In this document: positions 1-6,403 of the stretch, in pieces | Layout: each line of letters opens with the position of its first letter | Numbering within the stretch: position 1 is the stretch's first letter | Assembly: GCA_023253615.1 (NCBI GenBank) | Contig: JALRFZ010000633.1 | Coordinates: 1 to 10,651, forward strand | Reading direction: 5' to 3' | Origin: Verrucomicrobiales bacterium | GTDB lineage: Bacteria > Verrucomicrobiota > Verrucomicrobiia > Verrucomicrobiales > DEV007 | DNA length: 10,651 nucleotides | Notes under the pieces: model-generated | The model's input: the letters and a program-made list of their open reading frames with translations, nothing else | Told to the model about the DNA's origin: nothing | The model's database searches: none | Position numbers and translations under genes: made by a program

Positions 1-1
1 T

Positions 2-2719
2 GGAGACGGTCAGGCCGACCAGTCGACCCTCTTTGCCGACGGGCTGAACATGCCGATGGGTTTCGCCCTCGGCCATCGCGGTGCCTGGGTCGCGGCCGAC
101 ATGGATCTGCTTTTCCTCCAGGATACCGACGGCGACGACCGTGCCGACGAGCGCGAGGTCGTGCTGACCGGATTCGGCAACGGCGACACCCACCAGAACA
201 TCAGCAACCTCGTCTTCGACGCGGGCGGATTTTTGTACTTCAGTCAGGGGCTGCACGCCTACTCGCAGGTCGAGACCCCGTGGGGCGTCTCGCGCGGCGA
301 CACCGCCGGATTCTGGCGCTTCGATCCTCGCCTGAAGCGGCTCGATCCCTTCGGGTTTCCCTCGATGACGAGCCAGAATCCCTGCGGCATGACCCTCGAC
401 CGCTGGGGCGCGCTCTTCGTGAAAAGCAACGGTCCGCATCTCTGTTTTGCGACCCCCGGCCTCGTGCCCACGACCCATTCGCGCGAGCTCATGCAGTTCG
501 CCCAGGTCGGCCAGACTCCCGGCAAGAGCATGGGGGGCGACATCGTTTCCTCGTCGCATTTGCCCGACTGGATTCAGGACCACGCCATCATCGCCGGCTA
601 CTTCGCCCGCGAGGTCTCGGCCATTCCGCTGGTGGAGGAAGGGGCCGGCTTCAAGGCCTCGCCTCCGGTGCAGTTGATCTACGGAGGTCACGAGAGTTTT
701 CGTCCCGTGGACATCCGTCAGGGTCCCGATGGGGCGATCTATGTCGCCGATTGGTTCAATCCCATCATCAACCACTACCAGGTCTCCTTGCGGCATCCCG
801 ATCGCGATTACAGCCACGGCCGGATCTGGAGATTGGGTGCGAAAAGACGCGAGCCGGTGAAACGGCCCGATCTGACCAAGATGGGAACCGCGGAGCTCCT
901 CGAACAACTCCGCAATCCCGAACGGTGGCCGCGCGAGCAGGCGAGACGGATGCTGACGGATCATGCCGGGCCCTGGGAAGTCGCGGGGGCGGTGAGGGCA
1001 CGGATCGAAACATTGAAACCGGCTGAGCATGTCGCCTTGGTCGAGGCCGCCGGGGTGCTCGAATCGCTTGGCAAAGTGGACGACCTCACCTTGGATCGTC
1101 TCAAGCAATCGGACGAGCCGCGGGTGCGAGCCGTGGCGGCGCGGATCATCGGGCGGAGCGATCAAGCCTTCGCCGATGAAGAGAAGATTTTGGCCGAACT
1201 CCTCGCCGATCCGCATCCCCGCCCGCGTCTCGAAGCCGTCGTCGCCTGTGCGAACCTGCCGGGAGCGGACTCGTTGAAACTCGCCCTCACCGCCCTCGAT
1301 GCGGGACCGGATCGCTTTGTCGAGTATTCGCTCGCGCAGGCGGTGTTTGCCTTGGAGGACGATTGGCGGCAACCCCTGCAGGAAGGGAAGTTGAGTTTTG
1401 CGAAACCCGCCCATCTCGCGTTTGTTCTTGAGACCTACGGAGGCGAGGTCTCCGCCAATCTTGCACGACGGGCCCTGGAAGACGATCTCGCTCCGACCGA
1501 CCGGTCGCGGTTGCTCGTGGTGCTCGCCAGGCTCGGTGGCCCCGAAGATCTCGGTGGCATCCTCGCCGAAGCGGCGAAGACCGAAGATCATACCCTGCTC
1601 GAATCCCTCGCCGAGGCGACCCGGACCCGTGGCGTCGTGCCCAAGCCTCTGAACGAGACCTCCCTCGCCACGCTGATGGCGGCGAAGAACGAGACGACCG
1701 CAGCCGCCGGGATCCGGCTCGCCGGCTTGTGGGGGGTACGGAGCCTCACGGGAGCGATCAAAGAGATCGTTCTCAATATACAATCGCCGACATCGCAACG
1801 CGTGGAGGCGATCGTGGCGCTGGCGCGGCTATCCGGAGAGGAGTCGGTTCCGTTTCTTCGATCTTTGGTTGCGGACCCCTTCAGAGAGGAAGCGATCCAG
1901 CAGTCCGCACTTCACGCTATTACTCTCGTTGATGTGAAGACTGCGGCCGGCATCCTCGGACCGCTGGTGACGATGAAACTCAGAGAGGTGCCTTCACTCG
2001 TTCCACTGTCCTCCGTAAAAGAATCGAAATCCGAGAACCCTAAGAATCATTACTTCGCGCTTCTCCCCACGCTCCTCGCCGCGAACGGAGGTCCCGCCGC
2101 CCTCGCCGCGGTTTTCGAGACTGGCACTCCGCCCGATGCCGCCACCGCCCAGGAGATTCTCACCGCGATGAATCGCCTCGGCCGCACCGACGCGAAGCTG
2201 ACCCCGCTCCTCAACCGGGCGATCGGCCGCCAGAGCGGCGCACCCGAATACGATCCTGACAAAGTCGCCAAAATCGTCGCCGCCGTGCGCGAAGGCAAAG
2301 GCGACGCGAAGCGCGGAGCCGAGGTCTACCAGATGGCCCAGCTCGCCTGTACCGCCTGTCACCGCGTCGGTGACGCGGGCGGCGTGATCGGTCCTTCCCT
2401 CAACGGCGTTGGAGCCGGCATGCCGCTCGACCAGATCGTCGAGTCCATCCTCTGGCCCGATCGGCAGATCAAGGAAGGCTATCAGGCGATCGCTTTCACG
2501 ACGAAGGCGGGAGCCTCCTTCACCGGCTACGTCGAACGCGAAGGCGACGACCTCGTCTGGTATCGCGACACCGGCACGCCGTGGATCAAGCCGCTCGAAA
2601 AGAAAGAGATCGCGAGCCGCGAGGTCATCCCCACGCTGATGCCGCCGGGGCTGACCGCGAGCTTGAGCGAGGAACAGTTCGTCGATCTGGTGGCTTACCT
2701 GGCCTCGTTGAAGGGGTAG
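2..2719 (+). CDS. PVC-type haem-binding protein: beta-propeller, HEAT repeats and C-terminal cytochrome c domain (5' partial)
   Basis: The reading frame is open to the left edge (it begins GDGQADQSTLF...), so the ATG at 50 is internal and the true start, with any signal peptide, lies outside. 905 residues are visible. Residues 1 to about 285 look like a glucose/sorbosone-dehydrogenase-type beta-propeller, with blade-like stretches such as GPDGAIYVADWFNP and GRIWRLGAK. Residues about 290-740 are helical, alanine/leucine-rich and HEAT-like (for example RVRAVAARIIGRSD). Residues about 765-905 form a cytochrome c-type module with the haem motif CTACH at 783-787 and a candidate axial Met880 in LMPPG. 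This matches the Planctomycetes/Verrucomicrobia 'membrane-bound dehydrogenase plus Pirellula/Verrucomicrobium haem-binding domain' family. Members are thought to be periplasmic or surface redox proteins, often linked to polysaccharide or sugar oxidation; the substrate here is unknown. The stop is 21 bp from the stop of the converging toxin-like gene, with no terminator hairpin seen between them. Confidence 0.9.
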   Translation, partial: GDGQADQSTLFADGLNMPMGFALGHRGAWVAADMDLLFLQDTDGDDRADEREVVLTGFGNGDTHQNISNLVFDAGGFLYFSQGLHAYSQVETPWGVSRGDTAGFWRFDPRLKRLDPFGFPSMTSQNPCGMTLDRWGALFVKSNGPHLCFATPGLVPTTHSRELMQFAQVGQTPGKSMGGDIVSSSHLPDWIQDHAIIAGYFAREVSAIPLVEEGAGFKASPPVQLIYGGHESFRPVDIRQGPDGAIYVADWFNPIINHYQVSLRHPDRDYSHGRIWRLGAKRREPVKRPDLTKMGTAELLEQLRNPERWPREQARRMLTDHAGPWEVAGAVRARIETLKPAEHVALVEAAGVLESLGKVDDLTLDRLKQSDEPRVRAVAARIIGRSDQAFADEEKILAELLADPHPRPRLEAVVACANLPGADSLKLALTALDAGPDRFVEYSLAQAVFALEDDWRQPLQEGKLSFAKPAHLAFVLETYGGEVSANLARRALEDDLAPTDRSRLLVVLARLGGPEDLGGILAEAAKTEDHTLLESLAEATRTRGVVPKPLNETSLATLMAAKNETTAAAGIRLAGLWGVRSLTGAIKEIVLNIQSPTSQRVEAIVALARLSGEESVPFLRSLVADPFREEAIQQSALHAITLVDVKTAAGILGPLVTMKLREVPSLVPLSSVKESKSENPKNHYFALLPTLLAANGGPAALAAVFETGTPPDAATAQEILTAMNRLGRTDAKLTPLLNRAIGRQSGAPEYDPDKVAKIVAAVREGKGDAKRGAEVYQMAQLACTACHRVGDAGGVIGPSLNGVGAGMPLDQIVESILWPDRQIKEGYQAIAFTTKAGASFTGYVEREGDDLVWYRDTGTPWIKPLEKKEIASREVIPTLMPPGLTASLSEEQFVDLVAYLASLKG

Positions 2720-2740
2720 GGCGGCGACGAAATCAGAAGC

Positions 2741-3304
2741 TCATCGAGGCAGGAAGTAGCCGATGATTTTTGACGGTGATCTCACACAAATCTGAACGTG
2801 GTCGAGATGCCGGATTCCGGCACTGGGATACAGGGGCTCGCCTTCGATGAAGAATGCCCGGACGGAATCAAATGCCTCTTGCTGCTCCGATTCCCGGAAT
2901 TTGTGCAAGGCTTCGAAAACCGCACAATCCAGATTGCGTGACCGCATTTCGCGGCCTGTGTTTGCCGGTGGTGCCTGCCCGATCTCCTCGAACAGTTCGA
3001 CCAAGCGCTGATGGGTTTTTCTCACCAACTCAAGATATTCAATCTGAACGAGGTCCAGGCAATTGCCGAGATCGATGACAGCACCGAGCACTGCGGGAGT
3101 TTTGATCTTTGAACCCGGCCGCTCGGCCTGTTCCCGAGCCCATCGAAGGGCCCTTTCGTAGCCATCCTCCCAGAAGTAGAGGCCGTGGCCGAGCCAGTCA
3201 TAGTCATTCCGGCTCCACTTCAATTCATCGAGCCCGGCAGCCACCTTTTTTGCGACGTCACTATCGCATCCATGGAAGCCCAGAACGTAGCGGCTCCAGG
3301 GCAT
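2741..3304 (-). CDS. Putative PARP/DUF3990-like ADP-ribosyltransferase-fold protein, candidate toxin
   Basis: A 187-residue soluble protein with no signal peptide or membrane segment. Three blocks suggest an ADP-ribosyltransferase fold of the H-Y-[E/Q] type. They are GFHGCD (9-14, His11), WLGHGLYFWED (37-47, Tyr43) followed by an ERALRWA helix, and a late strand DHVQICV (168-174, Gln171). The spacing resembles PARP-like and DUF3990 proteins, where 'HG', 'G+G(I/F)Y' and a later E or Q line the NAD pocket. This is recognised by eye and is inference; no alignment was run. It starts 6 bp after the stop of the 61-residue gene upstream and has no Shine-Dalgarno sequence, so translation is probably coupled. 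Small partner plus ART-like enzyme is the classic shape of a type II toxin-antitoxin pair, which would modify a cellular target with ADP-ribose. The sampled GC content, about 55-57%, is well below that of serA. It could instead be a non-toxic NAD-binding protein or a decayed enzyme. Confidence 0.72.
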   Translation of the reverse strand: MPWSRYVLGFHGCDSDVAKKVAAGLDELKWSRNDYDWLGHGLYFWEDGYERALRWAREQAERPGSKIKTPAVLGAVIDLGNCLDLVQIEYLELVRKTHQRLVELFEEIGQAPPANTGREMRSRNLDCAVFEALHKFRESEQQEAFDSVRAFFIEGEPLYPSAGIRHLDHVQICVRSPSKIIGYFLPR

Positions 3305-3310
3305 CGGTGG

Positions 3311-3496
3311 TTACCGATAGGCTTTCGCGAGATTTCCCTTTTTGTCCAAAATGCCTGCGCTGATCAGGAAATTTTTCGCCGTCGTTTTCGACTTGGAGAC
3401 ACGCTTGTAGGCTGCTTCGAGCGATTTGATTTCTTCGTCAACCACGGCCTGAATATCCGCGCATCGGGGCGAAGGGCTCTTTGTCTTTTTTGCCAT
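3311..3496 (-). CDS. Small basic protein, candidate antitoxin of the ART-like gene
   Basis: A 61-residue protein directly upstream of the ART-like gene and on the same strand. The N-terminus is Lys-rich (MAKKTKSPSP). A helical middle (DIQAVVDEEIKSLEAAYKRV) leads to a C-terminal block TAKNFLISAGILDKKGNL and a final KAYR. That C-terminal block, 'FL...AGI(L/V)xKxGxLxxxY(R)', is one I associate with small proteins encoded next to 'GFHGCD...YDWLGHG' proteins; I cannot confirm this without a search. The 6-bp spacing and order (small gene first) fit a toxin-antitoxin operon. No DNA-binding domain is obvious, so autoregulation cannot be predicted. The start lies 54 bp downstream of the serA stop with no Shine-Dalgarno sequence, so it may be read from serA transcripts or from a promoter inside the serA 3' end. 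Confidence 0.75.
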   Translation of the reverse strand: MAKKTKSPSPRCADIQAVVDEEIKSLEAAYKRVSKSKTTAKNFLISAGILDKKGNLAKAYR

Positions 3497-3508
3497 GCGA
3501 TGAAGATA

Positions 3509-3528
3509 CCACCGCCACCGGGCGGAGG
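3509..3528 (-). promoter_or_regulatory. Hairpin in the leader of the candidate antitoxin
   Basis: ccaccgcc (3509-3516) and ggcggagg (3521-3528) form an 8-bp stem with one mismatch and a 4-nt loop, 12 nt upstream of the 61-residue gene's ATG. It lies in the 54-bp gap after serA, flanked by outer 7-bp arms gcgatga (3497-3503) and tcatcgc (3542-3548). It could weaken read-through from serA or mask the start region. No U-run follows, so it is not a classical terminator. Confidence 0.35.
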
Positions 3529-3550
3529 CGAGAAAATCCTCTCATCGCCC

Positions 3551-5152
3551 TCACAGCACCACCGTCGTCGCACTCTGGATGCCAGGGATCGCCTCGATTT
3601 TCTTGAGGGTCTCGGCGTCCACGGCGGAGTCGATGTTGAGGATGCTGAGGGCCTGGCCACCGACCTGGTTCCGGCTCAGGGACATGTTGGCGATGTTGAC
3701 CTTGGCTTCACCGAGGACACGTCCGATCGCGCCGACCACGCCGGGGGCGTCGGTGTTCTCGAAAATGAGGAGGTGGCCCTGCGGATTGGCATCGAGGTTG
3801 TGGTCATCGATGCGGACGACGCGAGGCTGGCTGCCGAAGAAGGTGCCGGAAACGGTGACCTTCTCCTTCTCATTGCCGGCGGTGACGGTGATGAGGTCGG
3901 TGAACTCGCACTCCTCGGCGGGACGGCTCTCGGTGACGCGGATGCCACGGCCTTCGGCGATGGAGGGCGCGTTGAGGTAGTTGGCCGAGCCCGAGGTCGA
4001 GCCGGTCTCGAGGAAACCCTTGAGGGCCGAGCGGGTCACGAGGGTCGTGTCGATCTCGGCGACCTTGCCGGTGTATTCGATGCGGAAGAGGTCCGACTGC
4101 TTCGGTGCGATCTGGCTGACGAGCTTGCCGAGCATTTCGGAAAGGCCGAGGTAGGGGCCGATCTGCTTCAGGGTGGTCTCGTCGAGATTCGGCATGTTCA
4201 CCGCGTTGACGACTTCACCGCGGAGAAGGCGTCCGGCGATGGCCTCGGCGATCTCGATGCCGACGTTCTCTTGCGCTTCCTCGGTCGAGGCGCCGAGGTG
4301 CGGGGTGAAGACCATTTCGGGACGAGCGAGCAGCTCGTAGTCGGCGGCGGGAGGCTCGATCTCGAAGACGTCGAGGGCGGCACCGGCGATCTTGCCCGAC
4401 TTGATGCCCTCGAGGAGAGCGGCCTCGTCGATCAGTCCGCCGCGGGCGCAGTTGATGATGCGGACGCCGTTTTTCATCAGGGCGATGCGGTCGGCGTTGA
4501 GGAGATGTTTTGTCTCCGCCGTCATCGGCATGTGCAGGGTGATGAAGTCGGCCTGGGCGACCGCATCCTCGACGGTCTCGCAGAGCTCGACACGCATGGC
4601 CTTGGCCTTGCTTGCAGCGAGGTAGGGATCGTAGGCGACGACACGCATCCCGAAGCCCATCGCGCGCTTCGCGAATTCGGCCCCGATGCGGCCCATGCCG
4701 AGAATGGCGAGGGTTTTGTTGTAGAGCTCGACGCCGGCGTAGGCCTTGCGTCCTTCCTTGAATCGTCCCTCGACGACCGACTGGTGGGCCTGGGGGATGT
4801 GGCGGGCGAGCGACATCATCAGGGTGAAGGCGTGCTCGGCCGTGGAAATGGTGTTGCCGCCGGGCGTGTTCATCACGACGACGCCGTGTTTGGTGGCGAC
4901 GGGGATGTCGATGTTGTCGACCCCGACCCCGGCGCGTCCGATGGCGCGGAGGACGCCGGCTCCGGCTTCGATGACGGGGGCGGTGATCTGCACCCCCGAA
5001 CGGACGATGATGCCCTCGTAGTTCGGCGCGTTCTCGATCAGCTGCGGCTCTTTCAGGTTGAGCTTCACATCGACGACGAGGCCGGAAGACTTGAGAAATT
5101 CAATGCCTTTATCGGAAATCGGATCGCAGACGAGGACGCGGCGTTGGCTCAT
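3551..5152 (-). CDS. serA: D-3-phosphoglycerate dehydrogenase (long, ACT-domain type)
   Basis: A 533-residue enzyme that oxidises 3-phosphoglycerate to 3-phosphohydroxypyruvate with NAD+, the first step of serine synthesis in the cytosol. The start was set at MSQRRVLVCDP because conserved sequence begins there. The frame stays open far upstream, but that extension is antisense to the symporter and has non-protein composition. Residues 1-100 are the N-terminal substrate domain, with SGVQITAPVIEAG and GRAGVGVDNID. The Rossmann domain carries GMGRIG (152-157). Catalytic residues are Arg237 (CARGG), Glu266 (FEIEPP) and His285 (PHLGAST). Residues about 320-450 are the allosteric substrate-binding domain, and about 458-533 an ACT domain (LLIFENTDAPGVVGAIG), as in type I enzymes of roughly 525-530 residues. 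The ACT domain implies possible serine feedback, which is not shown by sequence alone. It is divergent from the symporter gene across a 135-bp gap. Confidence 0.97.
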   Translation of the reverse strand: MSQRRVLVCDPISDKGIEFLKSSGLVVDVKLNLKEPQLIENAPNYEGIIVRSGVQITAPVIEAGAGVLRAIGRAGVGVDNIDIPVATKHGVVVMNTPGGNTISTAEHAFTLMMSLARHIPQAHQSVVEGRFKEGRKAYAGVELYNKTLAILGMGRIGAEFAKRAMGFGMRVVAYDPYLAASKAKAMRVELCETVEDAVAQADFITLHMPMTAETKHLLNADRIALMKNGVRIINCARGGLIDEAALLEGIKSGKIAGAALDVFEIEPPAADYELLARPEMVFTPHLGASTEEAQENVGIEIAEAIAGRLLRGEVVNAVNMPNLDETTLKQIGPYLGLSEMLGKLVSQIAPKQSDLFRIEYTGKVAEIDTTLVTRSALKGFLETGSTSGSANYLNAPSIAEGRGIRVTESRPAEECEFTDLITVTAGNEKEKVTVSGTFFGSQPRVVRIDDHNLDANPQGHLLIFENTDAPGVVGAIGRVLGEAKVNIANMSLSRNQVGGQALSILNIDSAVDAETLKKIEAIPGIQSATTVVL

Positions 5153-5211
5153 GGGAGAGGGGGATAGGTTCGGGTGAAAAGGGGGGAAAGGTAGGTTTGG
5201 CCAGCCGGGAA

Positions 5212-5256
5212 GCAAGGGGGAAAACCCCGGAAATGGCCGGGACGCTTTTCCCTTGC
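5212..5256. promoter_or_regulatory. Nested inverted repeat in the serA/symporter divergent region
   Basis: The outer arms are gcaaggg (5212-5218) and cccttgc (5250-5256). After a two-base bulge, aaaa (5221-5224) faces tttt (5246-5249). Inside, cccgg (5226-5230) pairs with ccggg (5237-5241). The element lies 31 bp from the symporter ATG and 59 bp from the serA ATG. It could be an operator shared by both genes or an RNA hairpin in either leader. I could not identify convincing -35/-10 boxes in this 135-bp gap. Confidence 0.4.
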
Positions 5257-5287
5257 GGGACGGGCGGTTTCCGGGTTCAGATGCGTC

Positions 5288-6229
5288 ATGTCCCGCCTTT
5301 TTGCCTTTCTCACGGCCGCTTTCCCGCTCTGGATCCTGATTTGCAGCGGGATCGCCCTCGTCGTGCCCGAGGTGTTCACCTGGTTCCGCGGTGGCTGGAT
5401 CGTCTGGGGGCTCGGGGTGATCATGCTCGGGATGGGCCTGACCCTCACCTTCGAGGATTTCAAATCGGTCGTGAGGATGCCGACGGCCGGGATCATCGGG
5501 GTGGTCTGCCAGTTTGTGATCATGCCGATGATGGGCTGGGGCGTGGCGACAGCCCTGGGCCTCGCCAAGATCGACCCCGGTCTGGCTGCCGGTCTCATCC
5601 TCGTGGCTTGTTGCCCGGGCGGGACGGCCTCGAATGTGATCACCTATCTCGCCAAGGCCAACGTGGCGCTCTCGGTGCTGATGACGACGGCCTCGACCTT
5701 CGCGGCGATTGCGCTGACGCCCCTGCTCACGAAGTGGCTCGCCGGTGCCCTCGTCGAGGTTGATGCCTGGAAACTCTGCCTCGATACGGTGAAGGTGGTG
5801 CTCCTGCCCGTGCTGCTGGGACTGCTCCTGAATCGATACGTTCCCTCCCTGAGCCGTAAGATCTCCCCGGTTTCTCCACTGATTTCGGTGATCGCCATCG
5901 TCCTGATCGTCGCGAGCATCATCGGGCAAAATCACACCCTCATCCTCGGATCGGGCTGGCGGCTCCTCGCGGCTCCGGCTTTGCTGCACCTCGGTGGTTT
6001 CGGGCTCGGCTATCTCGTGGCGAAACTCTTTCGCCTGCCCGAGGCCGACGCCCGCACCGTCTCGATCGAGGTCGGCATGCAGAATTCCGGGCTCGGCACC
6101 CATCTCGCGACGAAGAGCTTCCCCGGCACGGCCGCCCCGGTGCCCTGCGCCATCAGCGCGGTCTACCACAGCCTCATCGGCAGTCTGCTGGCCGGCTACT
6201 GGCGCTGGCGGAGCGGGAAGTCACGATGA
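5288..6229 (+). CDS. Bile acid:sodium symporter (BASS/SBF) family transporter
   Basis: A 313-residue inner-membrane protein with roughly nine to ten hydrophobic segments, an ordinary length for the family. The two crossover regions are recognisable: CCPGGTASN (108-116) and EVGMQNSGLG (261-270). From my recollection of the bacterial ASBT structures, the sodium-ligand positions appear kept: Gln75 (VCQF), Ser115, Asn116, Glu261 and Gln265. This supports a working Na+-coupled transporter. The family carries bile acids in animals, and pantothenate precursors, keto acids or other organic anions in bacteria, so the substrate here cannot be named. The start at 5288 is the first in-frame ATG giving a hydrophobic N-terminus. 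The ATG at 5281 is out of frame, and no Shine-Dalgarno sequence precedes either. It is divergent from serA and convergent with the pilus ATPase gene, so it is probably transcribed alone. Confidence 0.93.
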   Translation: MSRLFAFLTAAFPLWILICSGIALVVPEVFTWFRGGWIVWGLGVIMLGMGLTLTFEDFKSVVRMPTAGIIGVVCQFVIMPMMGWGVATALGLAKIDPGLAAGLILVACCPGGTASNVITYLAKANVALSVLMTTASTFAAIALTPLLTKWLAGALVEVDAWKLCLDTVKVVLLPVLLGLLLNRYVPSLSRKISPVSPLISVIAIVLIVASIIGQNHTLILGSGWRLLAAPALLHLGGFGLGYLVAKLFRLPEADARTVSIEVGMQNSGLGTHLATKSFPGTAAPVPCAISAVYHSLIGSLLAGYWRWRSGKSR

Positions 6230-6234
6230 CTCTT

Positions 6235-6256
6235 CCGGAGAATCCGTCGTCTCCGG
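6235..6256 (+). terminator. Hairpin just after the symporter stop
   Basis: A perfect 7-bp stem ccggaga (6235-6241) / tctccgg (6250-6256) with an 8-nt loop begins 6 nt after the symporter stop codon. Its location suggests a transcript 3' end or RNA-stability hairpin. There is no following T-run, so it is not a canonical Rho-independent terminator. Confidence 0.4.
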
Positions 6257-6274
6257 TCGAGCGAAGAAGCAGCT

Positions 6275-6355
6275 GCCTACGGAACACGCGGAATACTCGG
6301 AAACTTGCCATGTAGCAGGATTATGGATTCCGTGTTTTTCGCGTGTTCCGTAGGC
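6275..6355. repeat. Long palindromic (REP/MITE-like) intergenic inverted repeat
   Basis: The left arm gcctacggaacacgcg (6275-6290) is the exact reverse complement of 6340-6355. The pairing continues inward with 10 of 14 matches, giving 30-nt arms (6275-6304 and 6326-6355) with 26 of 30 positions paired, around a 21-nt loop (6305-6325). The motif with repeated 'acacgcgga/ttccgtgt' units looks like dispersed intergenic repeats I associate with Verrucomicrobiota genomes; copy number cannot be judged from one window. It sits in the gap between converging genes, where it could also stop transcription from both sides. Confidence 0.7.
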
Positions 6356-6357
6356 CC

Positions 6358-6378
6358 CCTTTCCTTGTCGTGGAAAGG
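6358..6378 (-). terminator. Hairpin downstream of the PilT-paralogue stop
   Basis: A perfect 7-bp stem cctttcc (6358-6364) / ggaaagg (6372-6378) with a 7-nt loop lies 25 nt beyond the stop of the pilus ATPase gene. It abuts the large palindrome. No U-tract follows on the minus strand, so a termination role is only suggested by position. Confidence 0.35.
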
Positions 6379-6403
6379 ACCGAGGAAACGCCGGGGACAC
6401 GCA

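Larger units (their letters stand above)
6230..6403. other. Convergent intergenic spacer rich in inverted repeats
   Basis: This 174-bp gap lies between two converging stop codons (symporter on plus, PilT paralogue on minus). It holds no convincing gene. It contains three separate inverted repeats at 6235-6256, 6275-6355 and 6358-6378. None is followed by a clear T-run, so none is a textbook intrinsic terminator, but their position fits bidirectional transcription termination or a mobile palindromic repeat. Confidence 0.7.

Noticed and set aside
50..52. ATG at 50 as the start of the haem-binding protein
   Set aside because: The frame remains open to the window edge with plausible propeller sequence, so this methionine is internal.
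3185..5167. Long plus-strand open frame (about 660 codons) covering the toxin-like gene and serA
   Set aside because: It is antisense to serA, which has full catalytic motifs. The translation is Gly/Asp/Glu/Val-rich with no domain signal, typical of the complement of a GC-rich gene.
5153..6169. In-frame N-terminal extension of serA giving an 872-residue protein
   Set aside because: The extension is antisense to the symporter, has His/Arg/Glu/Gly-rich non-protein composition, and SerA conservation begins at the ATG at 5152.
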